Virus record (IMG/VR): IMGVR_UViG_3300036846_000938
Location: 1-26,182 of that record
Reading direction: 5' to 3' (one strand)
Source of the DNA: a virus
Length of the DNA: 26,182 nucleotides
Part shown: positions 18,934 through 25,968 of the stretch, in pieces
How the letters are laid out: every line of letters begins with the position of its first letter
Numbering within the stretch: position 1 is the stretch's first letter
Translations under genes and position numbers: made by a program
The notes under the pieces: generated by a model
Told to the model about the DNA's origin: nothing
The model's database searches: none
Seen by the model: only the letters and a program-made list of their open reading frames with translations

Positions 18934-18977
18934 CCCTCCTTGTGTTGGGAACGAGGGCGTCCTTCGGGGCGCCCTCG
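18934..18977 (-). promoter_or_regulatory. Orphan modular element S18
   Basis: Minus-strand TTCCCAACACAAGGAGG with a perfect 8-bp hairpin CGAGGGCG/CGCCCTCG (18952-18959, 18970-18977) but no properly spaced gene: a GTG directly abuts the GGAGG and opens only 24 codons. The hairpin may also serve the rightward tail gene region. Confidence 0.6.
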
Positions 18978-18995
18978 ACATATCTAAGGAGGACG

Positions 18996-19739
18996 ATGAG
19001 CGTCACCTTCGTCGACGGCACGACGCCGCTGAACGCGGCGAACCTGAACACGCTGGAGTCGAAGTCGAACAAGGGCCAGGCCTCGGGCTACGCCGGACTC
19101 GACGCGACCGGCAAGGTTCCCGCCGCTCAGCTTCCCGCCTCGACGCCGGGGTTCACGATGCCCTCGGGCGTGATCCTGCCCTTTGCGGGCGGCTCAGCCC
19201 CGACCGGGTTCCTCTTCTGTCAGGGGCAGGCCGTCAGCCGTACGACCTACGCCAACCTGTTCACCGCGATCGGGACGAGCTACGGCGCGGGCGACGGCTC
19301 GACCACGTTCAACCTCCCCGACCTCCAGGGCAGGCTCCCGGTCGGCAAGGGCACAAACGCTGACGTGGCCACCCTCGGCGGCTCCGACGGGGTCTCGCTC
19401 GCCAACCGCACCCCCAAGCACAACCACTCCAACGGCCTCTCGCTGCCCAACCACGGGCACGGGGTCGGCGACCCAGGCCACACGCACCCCTTCCACATGA
19501 ACTCGTTCGGCGGCAGTGACCCTTCCAACTATCTGTTCGCCAGCGGCTCGGCTGCAGGCGTGCACGGTTTCAACGCAGGACAGTCGGGGCATCTCGCCGA
19601 GGCGACCGCCTCGGGGGGCACCGGAATCTCCGTCGGCAACCCGACCTCAAATCCGGGGATCCCAGGCACGATCGGCCCTTCGGGGGCGCCGCAGGACGCG
19701 CCGGGCTATCTGGTCGTCAACTACGTCATCTCGACCTGA
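18996..19739 (+). CDS. Tail-collar fibre protein
   Basis: Encodes 247 residues, ATG 18996 with AAGGAGG 3 nt upstream. N-terminal SVTFVDGTTPLNAANLNTLE is a short fibre base; residues about 55-120 are a phage tail-collar domain: PSGVILPFAGGSAPTGFLFC, GQAVSRTTYANLFTAIGTSY, GDGSTTFNLPDLQGRLPVGK. Then a His/Gly-rich region (HNHSNGL, HGHGVGDPGHTHPFH) able to bind metal ions, and a C-terminal YLVVNYVIST. Receptor-binding or fibre tip protein on the virion. First gene of the rightward late block in this window. Confidence 0.9.
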   Translation: MSVTFVDGTTPLNAANLNTLESKSNKGQASGYAGLDATGKVPAAQLPASTPGFTMPSGVILPFAGGSAPTGFLFCQGQAVSRTTYANLFTAIGTSYGAGDGSTTFNLPDLQGRLPVGKGTNADVATLGGSDGVSLANRTPKHNHSNGLSLPNHGHGVGDPGHTHPFHMNSFGGSDPSNYLFASGSAAGVHGFNAGQSGHLAEATASGGTGISVGNPTSNPGIPGTIGPSGAPQDAPGYLVVNYVIST

Positions 19740-19748
19740 GGAGGATCG

Positions 19749-19913
19749 ATGGCCAAGTCCAAGAAGGGGATCGGCTTCAAGGCTGCCCAGAACCAGATCG
19801 CCAAGAAGCAGGGGATCTCCAAGGATCGGGCCGGGGCGATCCTCGCCGCTGGCACGCGCAAGGCCAGCCCCGCCGCCAAGAAGCGCAACCCCAACCTGAA
19901 GAAGGTGAAGTGA
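19749..19913 (+). CDS. Small basic protein, 54 aa
   Basis: ATG 19749 with GAGGAGG just upstream, 9 bp after the fibre gene. Lys-rich: MAKSKKGIGFKAAQNQIAKK, SKDRAGAILAAGTRKAS, ending KKRNPNLKKVK. The pattern (IAKKQGISKDRAGAILAA) recurs in small phage proteins found near structural genes. Probably DNA- or capsid-associated. Confidence 0.75.
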   Translation: MAKSKKGIGFKAAQNQIAKKQGISKDRAGAILAAGTRKASPAAKKRNPNLKKVK

Positions 19914-20008
19914 TGCCGCCGTTCGTGACGCAGTCGACCTTCTGGGTGTTTGCGATCGCCGTCTGCTTCATCCTCTTCCTGCTCTTCGGCTTCAACTGGA
20001 TCAAGTGA
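19913..20008 (+). CDS. Tiny membrane protein, 31 aa
   Basis: ATG 19913 overlaps the previous stop as TGATG. MPPFVTQSTFWVFAIAVCFI and LFLLFGFNWIK make one membrane span with a short tail. Both ends overlap neighbours, so the frame is likely real. A holin-type role is possible given the downstream lysozyme gene, but unproven. Confidence 0.65.
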   Translation: MPPFVTQSTFWVFAIAVCFILFLLFGFNWIK

Positions 20009-20472
20009 TGAGCGACTTCACCTACACGGTCGAGCTGGCCGACGGCGCCGAGGCCGGGGGAGCCACAAGCGAGGCCGACGCGGTCGTGCTCGCCGCCGCC
20101 GTCTATAACCGCACCGGTTTGCAGGCGCTCGTCAAGGATGAGAGTGGAAACGTCGTCGCTCAGATCGGACTGTCCCAGTCCGACTCCGACCCGCAGCCCG
20201 CGCAAGGCCCCTACATCGACGAGATCGATCCCCCCACCGGCCCGGTCGGGATGCCGCCGCAGGTGCTGGTCGTGTTCGGCTCCGACTTCGACGAGCAGTC
20301 GGTGATCTCCTGGGACGGGGTCGCGCTTGCGACCACGTACGAGTCCGACAACGAGCTGCGGGCGCGGCTTGAGATCGAGCCTGGCTCCGTCGTCTCGACC
20401 GACACGGTCGCGGTCACGGTCGAGGACTCGCAGGGTTACGTCTCCAACACCGTCTACTTCACCTGGGAGTAG
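20008..20472 (+). CDS. IPT/TIG-domain protein, 154 aa
   Basis: ATG 20008 overlaps the previous stop as TGATG. The N-terminal 60 residues are a small alpha/beta piece (FTYTVELADGAEAGGATSEA, AVYNRTGLQALVKDES). Residues 70-154 are an IPT/TIG immunoglobulin-like domain: IDEIDPPTGPVGMPPQVLVV, FGSDFDEQSVISWDG, then VAVTVEDSQGYVSNTVYFTW. Typical of surface decorations on phage tails or capsids. Confidence 0.8.
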   Translation: MSDFTYTVELADGAEAGGATSEADAVVLAAAVYNRTGLQALVKDESGNVVAQIGLSQSDSDPQPAQGPYIDEIDPPTGPVGMPPQVLVVFGSDFDEQSVISWDGVALATTYESDNELRARLEIEPGSVVSTDTVAVTVEDSQGYVSNTVYFTWE

Positions 20473-20474
20473 CG

Positions 20475-20660
20475 ATGCCGCGTCGCAAGCCGACGACGAA
20501 GAAAGCGCAGCAGGCCAAGGTCAAGGTCGTGATGGACGAGTGGAAGGCGGGCACGCTCCACTCGGGCAGCAAGAAGGGGCCGATCGTCCGCAACCAGAAG
20601 CAAGCGGTTGCGATCGCGCTCAGCCAGTCGGGGCAGGCGAAGCGCAAGAAGAAGCGCTAG
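20475..20660 (+). CDS. Small Lys-rich protein (DUF6496-like)
   Basis: ATG 20475, two bases after the previous stop. 61 residues: MPRRKPTTKKAQQAKVKVVM, DEWKAGTLHSGSKKGPIV, NQKQAVAIALSQSGQAKRKK. The DEWKxGxLxSGS and QAxAIALS features match the DUF6496-type small phage proteins of unknown function. Probably nucleic-acid or virion associated. Confidence 0.75.
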   Translation: MPRRKPTTKKAQQAKVKVVMDEWKAGTLHSGSKKGPIVRNQKQAVAIALSQSGQAKRKKKR

Positions 20661-20777
20661 CCCCCTATATAACAGTCAGCTTTTCAGCACACGCCGAGTA
20701 GGACGGGCCACCACCTAGTCACTCGACGCACCGCCCGTTCTTACGGCGGTCCGCGTCAGCGACCCAGGAGGTCCGTT
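20661..20777 (+). promoter_or_regulatory. Leader of the lysozyme gene
   Basis: Contains CCCCCTATATAACAGTC (20661-20677, promoter-like) and two overlapping hairpins that cannot form together: ACGGGC (20703-20708) with GCCCGT (20733-20738, followed by TCTT), or ACCGCC (20730-20735) with GGCGGT (20745-20750). This could be an attenuator or terminator; weak evidence. Confidence 0.35.
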
Positions 20778-21122
20778 GTGAAGGTGTTCGCCCAGACTCT
20801 CGTGCTCGCCTGCCTATCCAGCCTGGTCATCGCAGCGGCCACCGCGAAGGCAGGGGGTGAGGCGAGCCGGGTCTGGGCGGCGTTCCAGTGCATCCACCGC
20901 TACGAAGGGGCCTGGAACGCGAACACCGGCAACGGCTACTACGGCGGGCTGCAGATGGACTACGGCTTCATGCACGCCTACGGCCCCGAGTTCATGCGCG
21001 CCTATGGCACCGCCGACAACTGGCCCCCGGCTGTCCAGGTCGCGGTTGCGATGCGGGCCTACCTCTCGGGCCGGGGTTTCTACCCGTGGCCGAACTCGGC
21101 GAGGCTGTGCGGCCTGATCTGA
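20778..21122 (+). CDS. Secreted lysozyme/transglycosylase-like protein
   Basis: GTG 20778 with AGGAGG 6 nt upstream; 114 residues. Residues 1-25 are a signal peptide with a hydrophobic core (VLACLSSLVIAAA) and an AxA-type cut site. The mature part has CIHRYEGAWNANTGNGYYGG, LQMDYGFMHAYG, then Trp/Pro-rich NWPPAVQVAVAMRAY and GRGFYPWPNSARLCGL. The HRYEG-W and YYGGLQ signatures match Rpf/transglycosylase-like wall enzymes; the Glu is the likely catalytic acid. Either lysin or a virion wall-penetration enzyme. Confidence 0.8.
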   Translation: MKVFAQTLVLACLSSLVIAAATAKAGGEASRVWAAFQCIHRYEGAWNANTGNGYYGGLQMDYGFMHAYGPEFMRAYGTADNWPPAVQVAVAMRAYLSGRGFYPWPNSARLCGLI

Positions 21123-21188
21123 GGGTCCCCTGAGGGTCCGCCTCGCAAAGCCGCATCGACACAGGCTGCAAACCCTCAGGAGGTACCC

Positions 21189-22859
21189 ATCTCCACTCTC
21201 ATCGACTCCGAGCAGATCGCCAAGAGAGAGGCCTACGAGCAAAAGGTCAGGGAGGTCTACGCCCGCAAGAAGGGCGAGCGCGAAGCCGCCCTAGCGCACC
21301 CGGCGGCTCTGCTCGATCACGTCCAGTGCATCGACCAGAAGACCGGGGAGCGCTTCCAGTTCACCCTCACCGATCCCGAGGCTGGCTGGTACTGGCAGCG
21401 CAAGGTGCTCGACAAGTGGATGCGCCACCCGCTCTCGATGGTCTTGAAGGCACGTCAGATCGGGATCACCTGGCTTGCGGCCGGGTACGCGCTCTGGAAG
21501 CTCCTGACCCTGCCCGGCACACGGGCGCTGATCGTCTCGATCAACGAGGACGAGGCGGTCAAGGTCGTCAACCGGCTGTTCGATATGTTCAACTCGCTGC
21601 CGGACCACCTCCGCTTCTCGGCCGAGATTCTGAAGCCGACACGGGGGGCACGGCCGACCACGCTGATCGAGCTGACCTTCCCCGACGGGCGGATCTCGTC
21701 TGTCGTGGGACTGCCGAGCACTCGTCGGGCAGGGCACGGGGAAACGGCCACCATTGTCCTGCTCGACGAGTACGCCCGGCACGAGTACGCGCAGGAGAGC
21801 TGGAAGGCGCTCTTCCCCACCGCCGACAACGGCGGGCAGCTCGTCGTGATCTCGACCGCCAACGGTGTCTCCAACGAGCAGACCGGCGAGGGCAACTTCT
21901 TCCACCACCTCTGGATCAACCAGGAGAGCTATGGGATCGACGGCCAGTTCCTCGCCTGGGATCTCCACCCCGACCGCGACGAGGAGTGGTACCAGACCCA
22001 CGCCCGAGCGCTGCCAGTGGCCGACCGTGCCGAGCAGTTCCCGCGCACGCCCGAGGACGCCTTCATCAACACGGGCGAGTGCTGGTTCGATCTGGAGGCG
22101 CTCGCCTGGTACTCGGAGTCGGCCTGGCTCGCCGAGGACAGCCGGATGCGCTTCATCACCAACGAGACGGGCGCGAAGGCACGAGTTCACTTCGAAGATC
22201 GAGGCCCCGTTCGGGTCTACGCCCAGCCGCAGTCATCGCACGACTACGCGATCGGGGCTGACGTCGCAACAGGGCGGGGCCTCGACTACTCCTGCGCCTA
22301 CGTGATCGACCTCGCGACGATGGAGCTGGCAGCCGAGCTGCACGCCAAGCTCGACGCCGACGAGTTCGCCCAGCAGCTCCACTACCTCGGGCGCTGGTAC
22401 GGGACCGCCCGGATCGCGGTCGAGATGGGCGGCGGCTTCGGCGAGCCGGTGATCATCTCGCTCAGGGACGGCCGCAAGGGCAGGCCCCACTACCCGAAGC
22501 TCTACCGGCACACGATCGGCGACCGGCCCGACAACCACCAGCTCCAGAACTACGGCTTCCCGATGAACCAGAAGACGAGGCCGCAGGTGATCAACCAGAT
22601 CGAGCAGGCGATCCGCGAGCGTTCGCTTCCGAGGTTGCCGCGCTCGCTGATCATGGAGTGCAGAACGTTCGTCAGAAGAAAAACTCTTCCGTCACCACGC
22701 GCACAAGATGGGTCAAATGACGACAGAGTTATGGCTTTCGGAATAGCTCTAGAAATGTACCGTTTGTACGGTATTCACGAGCATCGTTATCGTCCCACTG
22801 CTAAGCGTCGTCGTTCGACGCTTGCGACGTATCCATGGGAGCGCCGCCGTGTTGCCTGA
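21189..22859 (+). CDS. terL: Large terminase subunit, apparent ATC start
   Basis: 556 residues if read from ATC 21189, with AGGAGG 5 nt upstream. The first GTG (21405) lies in the ATPase domain and lacks such a site. ATPase: KARQIGIT Walker A-like loop (Lys87) and LLDE Walker B (Asp193-Glu194). Nuclease: GADVATG (Asp358), VEMGGG (Glu412) and NDDR (Asp512), the RNase H-like triad. It packages DNA with portal. The frame opens right after the lysozyme TGA at 21120-21122. From about 22665 codon use changes sharply. Confidence 0.9.
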   Translation: MSTLIDSEQIAKREAYEQKVREVYARKKGEREAALAHPAALLDHVQCIDQKTGERFQFTLTDPEAGWYWQRKVLDKWMRHPLSMVLKARQIGITWLAAGYALWKLLTLPGTRALIVSINEDEAVKVVNRLFDMFNSLPDHLRFSAEILKPTRGARPTTLIELTFPDGRISSVVGLPSTRRAGHGETATIVLLDEYARHEYAQESWKALFPTADNGGQLVVISTANGVSNEQTGEGNFFHHLWINQESYGIDGQFLAWDLHPDRDEEWYQTHARALPVADRAEQFPRTPEDAFINTGECWFDLEALAWYSESAWLAEDSRMRFITNETGAKARVHFEDRGPVRVYAQPQSSHDYAIGADVATGRGLDYSCAYVIDLATMELAAELHAKLDADEFAQQLHYLGRWYGTARIAVEMGGGFGEPVIISLRDGRKGRPHYPKLYRHTIGDRPDNHQLQNYGFPMNQKTRPQVINQIEQAIRERSLPRLPRSLIMECRTFVRRKTLPSPRAQDGSNDDRVMAFGIALEMYRLYGIHEHRYRPTAKRRRSTLATYPWERRRVA

Positions 22860-23247
22860 TCGTGTTGTCGTGGATGATCGTGGCTGCTGGGTCTGGACAG
22901 GGGCGCTGTGCAGCGGTTACCCATACGGCCACGTTGAAGGGCAAATGCGCCGGATGCATCGTGTGATTTACGAGCAGAGGGTTGGCCCGATCCCAGCCGG
23001 ACTCCAGCTTGATCATCTCTGTCGAAATCGAGCCTGTGTAAATCCCGAGCACCTGGAGCCAGTTACCGGCAAAGAAAACAAGCTGCGTGGCAACACTGTG
23101 AACGCGCGCAACGCGGCGAAGACCCATTGCTCTCGTGGACACGCCTTTACAGGGGAGAACTTCGTGATCTACAGCGGCAAGCGTCACTGCCGTGTGTGCG
23201 ATCGGGAACGTTACCGCGAAAGACAACGACAGAAGGAGCATGTCTGA
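22849..23247 (+). CDS. HNH homing-type endonuclease
   Basis: GTG 22849, with GGGAG 8 nt upstream, overlaps the terL end by 11 nt; a TTG at 22822 would extend it by nine residues. Residues about 10-70 are HNH_3-like: WVWTGAL, YGHVEG, MRRMHRVIYEQRVGPIP, LQLDHLCRNRACVNPEHLEP, with the H-N-H residues in DH, CVNPEH. A C-terminal zinc region CSRGHAF...CRVCDRERYRER follows. Free-standing homing endonuclease of the sort inserted beside phage packaging genes. A/T-richer codons than its neighbours, so probably acquired. Confidence 0.85.
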   Translation: MLPDRVVVDDRGCWVWTGALCSGYPYGHVEGQMRRMHRVIYEQRVGPIPAGLQLDHLCRNRACVNPEHLEPVTGKENKLRGNTVNARNAAKTHCSRGHAFTGENFVIYSGKRHCRVCDRERYRERQRQKEHV

Positions 23248-23624
23248 TGTCCTCAATGCTTGCCGCCCTCGGCGGCGGACCCCCGCTGCCTCCGCACCCG
23301 CTGGCGGGCGGGCCGGGGGGACCGCCTCCGCACCCGCTCGGAGCCGCGCTCGCGGGACCACCGCCGCCCGACCCCGACGACGTGCCGGGCCACCCCGACG
23401 ATGTCTACGACACCCCGATGCAGGCGCTCGATGTTGCCGAGCACGCGCTGCAGGCGTTCATCCGCTTGGACCACGACGCGCCCGACAAGGCGCAGGCGGC
23501 AAAAGCGCTCGCGGTCGTGACCGGGCTGAAGGGATCCCACCAGGCCGACGCGCAGAAGGGCGGCGGCAAGAGCCTCGTTCGTGCGCTCCAGGGAGCGCCG
23601 GGCTTGCCGGGTCTCGGAGCGTAG
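23247..23624 (+). CDS. Pro/Gly-rich protein, 125 aa
   Basis: ATG 23247 overlaps the HNH stop as TGATG, with AAGGAGC upstream. The first 55 residues are low-complexity Gly/Pro (GGGPPLPPHPLAGGPGG). Residues 58-125 are helical (ALDVAEHALQAFIRLDHDAP, AQAAKALAVVTGLKGSH) with a flexible tail. Sits between terL and portal, where small head proteins are usual. Not recognised. Confidence 0.7.
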   Translation: MSSMLAALGGGPPLPPHPLAGGPGGPPPHPLGAALAGPPPPDPDDVPGHPDDVYDTPMQALDVAEHALQAFIRLDHDAPDKAQAAKALAVVTGLKGSHQADAQKGGGKSLVRALQGAPGLPGLGA

Positions 23625-25664
23625 GTGTCGAGCACCGCGACCGAGGATCGCAACCGCGACCCCTACACCCAGCAGGAGAACGCCGACGCGCTGACGCTCG
23701 TGGTCAATGCGGTGCAGAAGTGCGAGACCGACTATCACAACACCTTCGTCGAGAAGGTCGAGAAGCGCTACCTCGCTTACCGGGGGTTGATGGACGACCC
23801 CTCCTCGCAGACGAGCGCCGACCCGACCGAGGCCTGGCGCTCGCAGATCACGACCCCCTACGTGCTCCAGACCTGCGAGGGGATGCTCGCGACGATGATC
23901 GAGCCGAAGCCGCGCTTCGACGTGCAGCCGAGGCCTCAGCCCGACGAGCCGATCGATCAGGTGCTCGCCCGGATCTCCTCGATCGACGCCGTCGCCGACA
24001 CGCTCTCCTACGCCCTCGATCGCGACAGCTTCGCGACCAAGCAGCGTCCGTTCATGCAGCAGGACATGATCGCGGGGATGAGCGTGCTCAAGGCCTACTG
24101 GCGGGCCGAGACGCGCAACGTGACCAAGCTCGCGGCCCACTCGCTCGTGATCGCCGACGCCTTCGGGCAGCCCTACGACAAGGTCACGGTCTACAACGAG
24201 GCCGTGCCGGAGCCGACGCTGATCACCGACGACGCCTGTTGTGAGGTCGTCGACGTGCGCGACTTCTTCTGGCCCGGCGTGGCGCCCAATGTCGAGAAGG
24301 CCGAGTTCCTGATCCACCGCACCTGGGAGACCTACGAGTCGCTTAAGCGCAAGTCGGGCGACGGCTTCTACGACTACGACAACGTCGAGGAGTTGAAGCA
24401 CGGGCAGTCCACCAGCTCGGTCCCGCAGACGGCGGACGTGACCAAGCGCGAGATGCGGCTGCGTCACATCGACCGCACCATGAACCTGATCGAGGTGCTG
24501 GAGTATTGGACGCCCGAGCGCGTGGTCACGGTCGGCAACAGGCAGGTCGTGCTCAAGGACAGGCCCAACCCGCTGTGGATGGGGCGGATGCCGTTCGTGA
24601 TCTGCGCCGGGATGCCCGACGCCTTCCAGGTCCCCGGCCTCTCGGTGGTCGAGGCGCTCGGCCAGCTCCAGGAGATGCTGTGGACGCTGCAGAACCAGCG
24701 CCTCGACGTGGTGCGGATGCTCGCCAACAACATCACCCTGATCCGCTCCGACGTCGACGATCCCGAGAGCTACGTCTGGGAGCCGGGCGCGCAGTGGCTG
24801 GTCGAGGATCCCGGTCAGGTCGGTCAGCTTGAGATCAACCCCGAGGCGGCACAGATCACCCTGGAGGCCGAAGGGCTGCTGAAGGGCGACCTGCAGAACA
24901 TCATGGGCGGGCTGCCGATGAACTCGGGGGTCAACTCGGGAAACGTCGACCAGGCGACCGCGACCGGCGTCTCGATCATCACCACGATCGCGCAGCGGAT
25001 CATCCAGGCCCGCAAGCAGCACTACCTGTGGGCCTTCGCCGAGCTGGGCAAGCAGTTTCTCCTCCTCTACCAGCAGTTCCTCCGCGACGATCGGGTCGTT
25101 CGGATCGTCGGCCAGGAGGGCGCGCAGGCCTACCGGGCGATCACGCCGCTACAGATCCAGGGCGACTACGACGTCACGATCGACGTCACCGCCGACTCGT
25201 TGATGCGCCAGGAGCGCCGCAGCGAGGCGCAGTCGCTGATGCAGATCGCGGCCCAGGCGCAGCCGATCTTCGCCCAGTCGGGGGCGCCGCTCAACCTCAA
25301 GGCCTTCATGGAGAAGACGCTCGACGCCTACAACATCACCGACAAGGAGCGTTACTTCCTACCGACTCCGGCGCAGTCTGGGGCGGGCGTACCACCGCCC
25401 GGTGGCCCGCCTCCAGGCCCGCCGGGACCGCCAGGCCCGCCAGGGCAGGGGATTCCCGGTCAGCCTGGGATGCCCGGAGGGCCAGGCCCGCCCGGTCCGA
25501 TCGGGCCTCCCGGCCCGCCGCCGCAGGGGATCACCAACCCGCAGCTCGCGGCCGGTCCCGGCTCGCCGTCGAACGCCAACTCGATGTCGCCCGAGATGGC
25601 GATGCAGCGCCTGCTGGCGATGAGCGGCGGCGCCAACAACGCGCCGATGAGGCCCGGTGGCTAG
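23625..25664 (+). CDS. Portal protein with collagen-like tail
   Basis: 679 residues, GTG 23625 directly after the previous TAG. Large podovirus-type portal: ITTPYVLQTCEGMLATMIEP early, QQDMIAGMSVLKAYWRAE, then DFFWPGVA and VEALGQLQEMLWTLQNQRLD, LANNITLIRSDVDDPESYVW in the stem/clip region and a helical QAQPIFAQSGAPLNLKAFME near the end. Residues about 585-635 are Gly-Pro-Pro repeats (GPPGPPGPPG type). Forms the dodecameric DNA channel on the head; the tail repeats are unusual. Its identification rests on order and length, not on search. Confidence 0.8.
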   Translation: MSSTATEDRNRDPYTQQENADALTLVVNAVQKCETDYHNTFVEKVEKRYLAYRGLMDDPSSQTSADPTEAWRSQITTPYVLQTCEGMLATMIEPKPRFDVQPRPQPDEPIDQVLARISSIDAVADTLSYALDRDSFATKQRPFMQQDMIAGMSVLKAYWRAETRNVTKLAAHSLVIADAFGQPYDKVTVYNEAVPEPTLITDDACCEVVDVRDFFWPGVAPNVEKAEFLIHRTWETYESLKRKSGDGFYDYDNVEELKHGQSTSSVPQTADVTKREMRLRHIDRTMNLIEVLEYWTPERVVTVGNRQVVLKDRPNPLWMGRMPFVICAGMPDAFQVPGLSVVEALGQLQEMLWTLQNQRLDVVRMLANNITLIRSDVDDPESYVWEPGAQWLVEDPGQVGQLEINPEAAQITLEAEGLLKGDLQNIMGGLPMNSGVNSGNVDQATATGVSIITTIAQRIIQARKQHYLWAFAELGKQFLLLYQQFLRDDRVVRIVGQEGAQAYRAITPLQIQGDYDVTIDVTADSLMRQERRSEAQSLMQIAAQAQPIFAQSGAPLNLKAFMEKTLDAYNITDKERYFLPTPAQSGAGVPPPGGPPPGPPGPPGPPGQGIPGQPGMPGGPGPPGPIGPPGPPPQGITNPQLAAGPGSPSNANSMSPEMAMQRLLAMSGGANNAPMRPGG

Positions 25665-25968
25665 GCCGCGCAAGCTGATCACGCTCGCCGAGCGGCGGAC
25701 GTTGATGCTGCGCCGCAACGAGTTGGCGACCCTGACTCAGCTCCCGAACTGGGACGTGCTCAGCGCTGTCGTCGAGGAGGAGGTCGACGCGATCAAGCGC
25801 CTCGTGATGGCGAAGGCGATGGGGACCGGGCTGAGCCTGGAGGAGCAAGCTTTCCACCGGGGTCGGATCCTCGGCCTCCGCGCCGCGCTCTCGATCCCGA
25901 AGCACGCACTCCAGAAGCAGTTGACCGAAAGCAGCCCGAGGGAAGAGGAGGTAGCAGCCAGTGAGTAA
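25657..25968 (+). CDS. Small helical protein after portal, 103 aa
   Basis: GTG 25657 overlaps the portal end by 8 nt. Charged and mostly helical: LITLAERRTLMLRRNELATL, VVEEEVDAIKRLVMAKAMG, LEEQAFHRGRILGLRAALS, ending acidic. Small helical proteins between portal and scaffold are common in podovirus-like phages. Unknown detail. Confidence 0.7.
   Translation: MARPRKLITLAERRTLMLRRNELATLTQLPNWDVLSAVVEEEVDAIKRLVMAKAMGTGLSLEEQAFHRGRILGLRAALSIPKHALQKQLTESSPREEEVAASE

Noticed and set aside
23253-25022. 589-codon open frame on the minus strand opposite the portal
   Set aside because: Antisense shadow of the GC-rich portal gene; low-complexity Arg/Leu/Val composition, no ribosome site, and the plus-strand product is clearly a phage portal.
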